Virus record (IMG/VR): IMGVR_UViG_3300035698_020863 | Coordinates: 1-32,256 of that record | Length of the DNA stretch: 32,256 nucleotides | Strand: one strand, 5' to 3' | Source: a virus | Position numbers and translations under genes: made by a program | Notes under the pieces: generated by a model | The model's input: the letters and a program-made list of their open reading frames with translations, nothing else | Databases searched by the model: none | What the model was told of the DNA's origin: nothing | Part shown: piece by piece, positions 29,226-32,256 of the stretch | How positions within the stretch are numbered: the stretch's first letter is position 1 | How the letters are laid out: each line of letters begins with the position of its first letter

Positions 29226-31621
29226 TGGGGATTTCCACTTCCATTACCGTTTGCTCCGGGCAATGTTTGGTCTGCCAATTGTCCGGGCTGAAGATTTGTA
29301 GGCATTGCGGTTGGGTCAGGCTGTCCTCCTTGAGGAGGAGCTCCGGGTGATCCTGCCGCTGGAGAATTATTATTTGCTCCTGCCGCGGCTTGTTGTTGCG
29401 CCCGTTGCTGGTCAGCCTGAGCTCTCTGAGCCAGCCCTTCCATATAAGGTTTAAGAAGTGTGTTGACGGCATTTGGATCGAGGTGGCCAAAGTCATCAGT
29501 CGCAATAATTTCCTGAAGTTTTTGCAACTGCTCTGCCGCTCCTCCGGGCTCCAATGGAACTCCGTAAGGTTTCTGTCCCTGCATAACAGACATCAATACA
29601 TCTTCCGCAGAAATTTTAGGAAGAGTGCTGTTAGGTCCGGGAGGGGTTAAATACTGATCTGGGTCTTGGCCAATAATTTTACCCCAATCGCGTTGAAGTC
29701 TATAAATACCGTCAGCATCAATGATACCCAATTGAAGGTTGATGTCCGAGATATAGGTTGCCATCATCCGATCCATGGCATTCTGAAGGGCCTGACGAGA
29801 AGTATTAAAAGCATTCGCATCGAAATCAAAGATGAAATTACCCCTGATCTCTCCTCTGGTTTTAACTTCAATATAAGGATCGTCATCACCAGACTTGGTT
29901 TTAGAAAGTAAAATAGCCTTGTTCTTGGGCAAAAAGATTTCATTCATCTCATGAACAAAGGAATATATATCCCTCAGACCCATGTAGAAGCGTCTCAGGA
30001 TGCGCTCAGGGCGAGCTTCTCCGTTATTCTGCATCATTGCCATGCCTGTGACCGTTCTCAGAGCCGTGGCCCCACCGGGAGGCACTCTGCCGAGCTGTTG
30101 ATCACCAATAAGAGTAAGTTTATCCTGCATATTGCTCAATAAACCGATAGTATTCTGCCCGAAAGTACCAGCTTGGCTGGCAATATTGGGGAATACAACG
30201 TCATTTTTAGGGTCCATGAGAGGATAACCTTCACCGGGAGCCAAGTTTATGACCTCTGGTTGCATGCCACCAGCCGCTCTATAGAAGAAAAATGGTGAAT
30301 TTGTTATCGTTCCGGCATCTGTCATCTGATCGTAAGCAATTTTCATTGCATCATGTGTGCCTTCTGTCAGCTCTAATTGGCTAATGCCACCAATTCTGTC
30401 CTTAATAGGGATGAAACTGGCTGATGCCAACGGTCTTTTGGGCTTTTGAAGAGGATACATCTCTGTCATGAGCTTGGCTTTAGGGACCTTGTCCTTCATT
30501 TCCCTGATAACCCACCAGATAACATCTTCATCAAGGCCGTCACCATCAATATCATAACGGTCAAAAACAGTATAGCGGGTTAAAAGCTTGTGGCTCTCGG
30601 CTCCCTTGATTGGAGCTTTCTGCGTGCCATCCACACCATCGAATGTATCTTTGGCTTCTTCAGTCTCTTCGTGCCGGACCTCTGGGGCGGCAACCTTCAG
30701 GGCCTTAATATCATCATCCGTAATACCATCATACCAGCCCGATGCTTTCATTTTAGTAATCTCATCCACAGTGGGTCTGTCGATTAGAATAACAGCCTGC
30801 GCTCCTTTAGGATTAGAGGGAGACGGTGGCTGTAGGCTTGCCGCTCTGGGTGGAAATAACACTTCTTCCCAATCTTTAACGATTGGAACGGGGCCATCGA
30901 ACACAACGCTATATTCGTTAATAACCATTTCAACTTCATCATCGTCACCTGTAAAGAAAGCAACCTCTTTCCGGCTTCCATCCTCGAAGTGAATTTTCCA
31001 ATCCCAAAAATCAGGACTTGGAATTATTTCCTGAGGAACGACTTTTTGAAAAGCTTGTTGAACGATTGCAGAAAAATATTGCTGGGCATCTGCCTCTTTA
31101 GGCATAGGAGGGAATTTTATTACGTCTGTTGTTTTGGCACTTTCTTTTACCCATGGGATAAAGGTGACAAAGTGGCCGTCATTGGTAAAACAATCCGAGA
31201 GATCGGAAACCATTTTCTCGCCCTCAAGATCAACAAAAAGCTGGTGATCAATAACGCGATCAACCTTCTCTGCCTTCTCGCTTGATTTACTATCTGTCGC
31301 TCTGGCCGTTACCGGGGGCCTCGCGGACATCACAGCATTGTGAAGAGTATCTTGAACCCTGAGAGACTGCGTGGTCATATCTGGAAGCTTAATATCAGAG
31401 CTGTCCGGGAAGGGCCAATCCTTGCCCTCAACCCACTGCCTGAATTTTGCCAGTCTCTGAAGACGATCATCCTTTTCGATGTCGCGATCCTGATCCCAAC
31501 GATCAGCGAACTTTATAATACGATTATAAATTTCTTTCTGGTCAAACTTTAAGGAGTTTTTCCGGGCCCGTCTGACCCGTACCCCATCAATGACTTCCTT
31601 TTGCTTTTTCTCTTTGGGCAC
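29222..31621 (-). CDS. Portal protein
   Basis: 799 residues, large for a podovirus portal (T7 about 536; P22 about 725), because of a Gln/Pro/Gly-rich C-terminal tail (QQAAAGANNNSPAAGSPGAP and onward). N-terminal features: KIIKFADRW-like start, FPDSSDIKLPDMTTQSLRVQ, MSARPPVTARATDSKSSEKA. The core contains IINSPFFFYRA-type helix signals, VFPNIASQAGTFGQNTIGLL, and RVPPGGATALRTVTGMAMMQ, then GEARPERILRRFYMGLRDIY. These match the portal family of tailed phages, especially marine ones, as I recall. The start is GTG at 31621, with AGGA 9 nt upstream. It is the DNA gate at one capsid vertex. The neighbouring terminase is outside the window. Confidence 0.85.
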   Translation of the reverse strand: MPKEKKQKEVIDGVRVRRARKNSLKFDQKEIYNRIIKFADRWDQDRDIEKDDRLQRLAKFRQWVEGKDWPFPDSSDIKLPDMTTQSLRVQDTLHNAVMSARPPVTARATDSKSSEKAEKVDRVIDHQLFVDLEGEKMVSDLSDCFTNDGHFVTFIPWVKESAKTTDVIKFPPMPKEADAQQYFSAIVQQAFQKVVPQEIIPSPDFWDWKIHFEDGSRKEVAFFTGDDDEVEMVINEYSVVFDGPVPIVKDWEEVLFPPRAASLQPPSPSNPKGAQAVILIDRPTVDEITKMKASGWYDGITDDDIKALKVAAPEVRHEETEEAKDTFDGVDGTQKAPIKGAESHKLLTRYTVFDRYDIDGDGLDEDVIWWVIREMKDKVPKAKLMTEMYPLQKPKRPLASASFIPIKDRIGGISQLELTEGTHDAMKIAYDQMTDAGTITNSPFFFYRAAGGMQPEVINLAPGEGYPLMDPKNDVVFPNIASQAGTFGQNTIGLLSNMQDKLTLIGDQQLGRVPPGGATALRTVTGMAMMQNNGEARPERILRRFYMGLRDIYSFVHEMNEIFLPKNKAILLSKTKSGDDDPYIEVKTRGEIRGNFIFDFDANAFNTSRQALQNAMDRMMATYISDINLQLGIIDADGIYRLQRDWGKIIGQDPDQYLTPPGPNSTLPKISAEDVLMSVMQGQKPYGVPLEPGGAAEQLQKLQEIIATDDFGHLDPNAVNTLLKPYMEGLAQRAQADQQRAQQQAAAGANNNSPAAGSPGAPPQGGQPDPTAMPTNLQPGQLADQTLPGANGNGSGNPQ

Positions 31622-32021
31622 GATCCGAGGTCCTTTCTATAACGAAAACGCCCACAGGCCTATTGGCTACATGGGATAACATATTTTTTCTGTGTTGAGC
31701 GAGTTGCCCTGCACTCTTCGGGTTTACCACAACTGCGGCAGAGGCAATCTTTTCTTCATCGGCAAAAGCCGTCAAGACATTATCCCATATTTTACCCAAA
31801 TTGTCACGAGCGTCATCAATATGGTCTTCATGGATGTTAACCCGGGTGATTGATCCGCTCATCAACATCAGGTGTAAATCAAAGCTCACTGGCAAATAAG
31901 TGCCAACCTTTTGGGGCCTGCCTTCATAGATATGGCCGCTCAGGAACCTTGTGTGAATTTCGTGGGTCTGCTTGCCTGATAAGGCACAGTGACCCGGGAT
32001 ATTTGTGTCTGCCCAAGTCAT
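31587..32021 (-). CDS. Hypothetical protein upstream of portal (144 residues)
   Basis: Begins MTWADTNIPGHCALSGKQTH. It contains FLSGHIYEGRPQKVGTYLPV, a beta-rich stretch (VSFDLHLMLMSGSITRVNIH), helices (DARDNLGKIWDNVLTAFADE), and VGVFVIERTSDRAQREKAKG at the end. It overlaps the portal start by 35 bp. The first part has HCALSG and later HTRFLSGHIYEG, with several His and one Cys. There is no match I can name. The position before the portal suggests a packaging or head-assembly accessory protein. Confidence 0.6.
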   Translation of the reverse strand: MTWADTNIPGHCALSGKQTHEIHTRFLSGHIYEGRPQKVGTYLPVSFDLHLMLMSGSITRVNIHEDHIDDARDNLGKIWDNVLTAFADEEKIASAAVVVNPKSAGQLAQHRKNMLSHVANRPVGVFVIERTSDRAQREKAKGSH

Positions 32022-32233
32022 TTTTTTCTCTCAATCTTAACTTCTGGGGCATCGGGGAGTTTAAAATCTTCCTTTGCATAAGCCTTCTGGATTTTTTTAA
32101 GCCCAACATGGAAGGTCTTGGACACCTTATCATGAAGTTCGTCAACAGACTTCAAATAATCCTTGGCCCTTGGTAAACATTTCTCACAGTAAATAGCCGG
32201 GATTACATGCCCAACTGCCGTAAAATCTGCCAT
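32018..32233 (-). CDS. Small CxxC protein upstream of portal (71 residues)
   Basis: MADFTAVGHVIPAIYCEKCL opens the protein, followed by a charged helical part (KDYLKSVDELHDKVSKTFHV) and a Lys-rich end (PDAPEVKIERKK). A single CxxC with an earlier His may bind metal. The ATG (32233) has a weak AGGCGG upstream. Its stop overlaps the next ATG (ATGA). Only about 23 bases of non-coding sequence remain to the window edge, and I see nothing in them. Confidence 0.6.
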   Translation of the reverse strand: MADFTAVGHVIPAIYCEKCLPRAKDYLKSVDELHDKVSKTFHVGLKKIQKAYAKEDFKLPDAPEVKIERKK

Positions 32234-32256
32234 TGTATCCGCCTGTTCACCACAGC

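Noticed and set aside
1-32256. tRNA genes
   Set aside because: I saw no cloverleaf with a proper T-loop (GTTCGA-type) and acceptor stem; the three-way junction at 3.24 kb has no T-loop, anticodon loop of seven or CCA end.

Overview
The window is most of a tailed-phage genome (or a prophage of one), with the gene order of a short-tailed, podovirus-like phage. Apart from one gene at the left edge, every gene I can support lies on the minus strand, so the map reads from right to left. Genes are packed with ATGA, TAATG and TGATG overlaps. Base composition looks moderate and even by eye. The host cannot be read from the sequence. The gene mix resembles marine podoviruses, but that is an impression and not a result.

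Right part, 32.2 to 17.8 kb, is head and tail morphogenesis. It holds two small leading genes, a large portal protein, a helical protein and a newly noted 59-residue gene, followed by a strong terminator. A second unit follows: scaffold, a CxxC protein, a beta-rich head protein, the major capsid protein, two small basic proteins, a beta-helix protein, an unknown protein, a LamG-like protein, another beta-rich protein, an adaptor-like protein, a large tail or stabilisation protein and a tail fibre. No terminase is visible; it probably lies beyond the right edge.

Middle part, 17.8 to 8.9 kb, holds small proteins, a coiled-coil membrane protein and a GNAT-like protein. Three large proteins follow in the position of the T7 internal virion proteins 14, 15 and 16. 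A lysis set comes last: M15 peptidase, holin-like protein, and a small charged protein overlapping a lipoprotein (possible spanin pair). A 34-codon ORF between two of the large genes carries the end of an S74-type intramolecular chaperone.

Left part, 8.9 to 0.6 kb, is DNA metabolism: VRR-NUC nuclease, SNF2-type helicase, XRE regulator, a helical protein, a cysteine-rich possible ssDNA-binding protein, an archaeo-eukaryotic-type primase (prim-pol) and, last, an SF1 UvrD-like helicase. No family A or B DNA polymerase, RNA polymerase or integrase is seen. Between primase and SF1 helicase lies an odd stretch (about 2.67 to 3.36 kb): a zinc-ribbon ORF with no usable start codon, preceded by a strongly folded non-coding segment flanked by a 7-bp direct repeat, which may be a small insertion.

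At the left edge, convergent with everything else, is the 3' part of a pentapeptide-repeat protein whose gene is a near-perfect tandem array of 15-bp units. A minus-strand terminator inside the last codons of the SF1 helicase gene separates the two.
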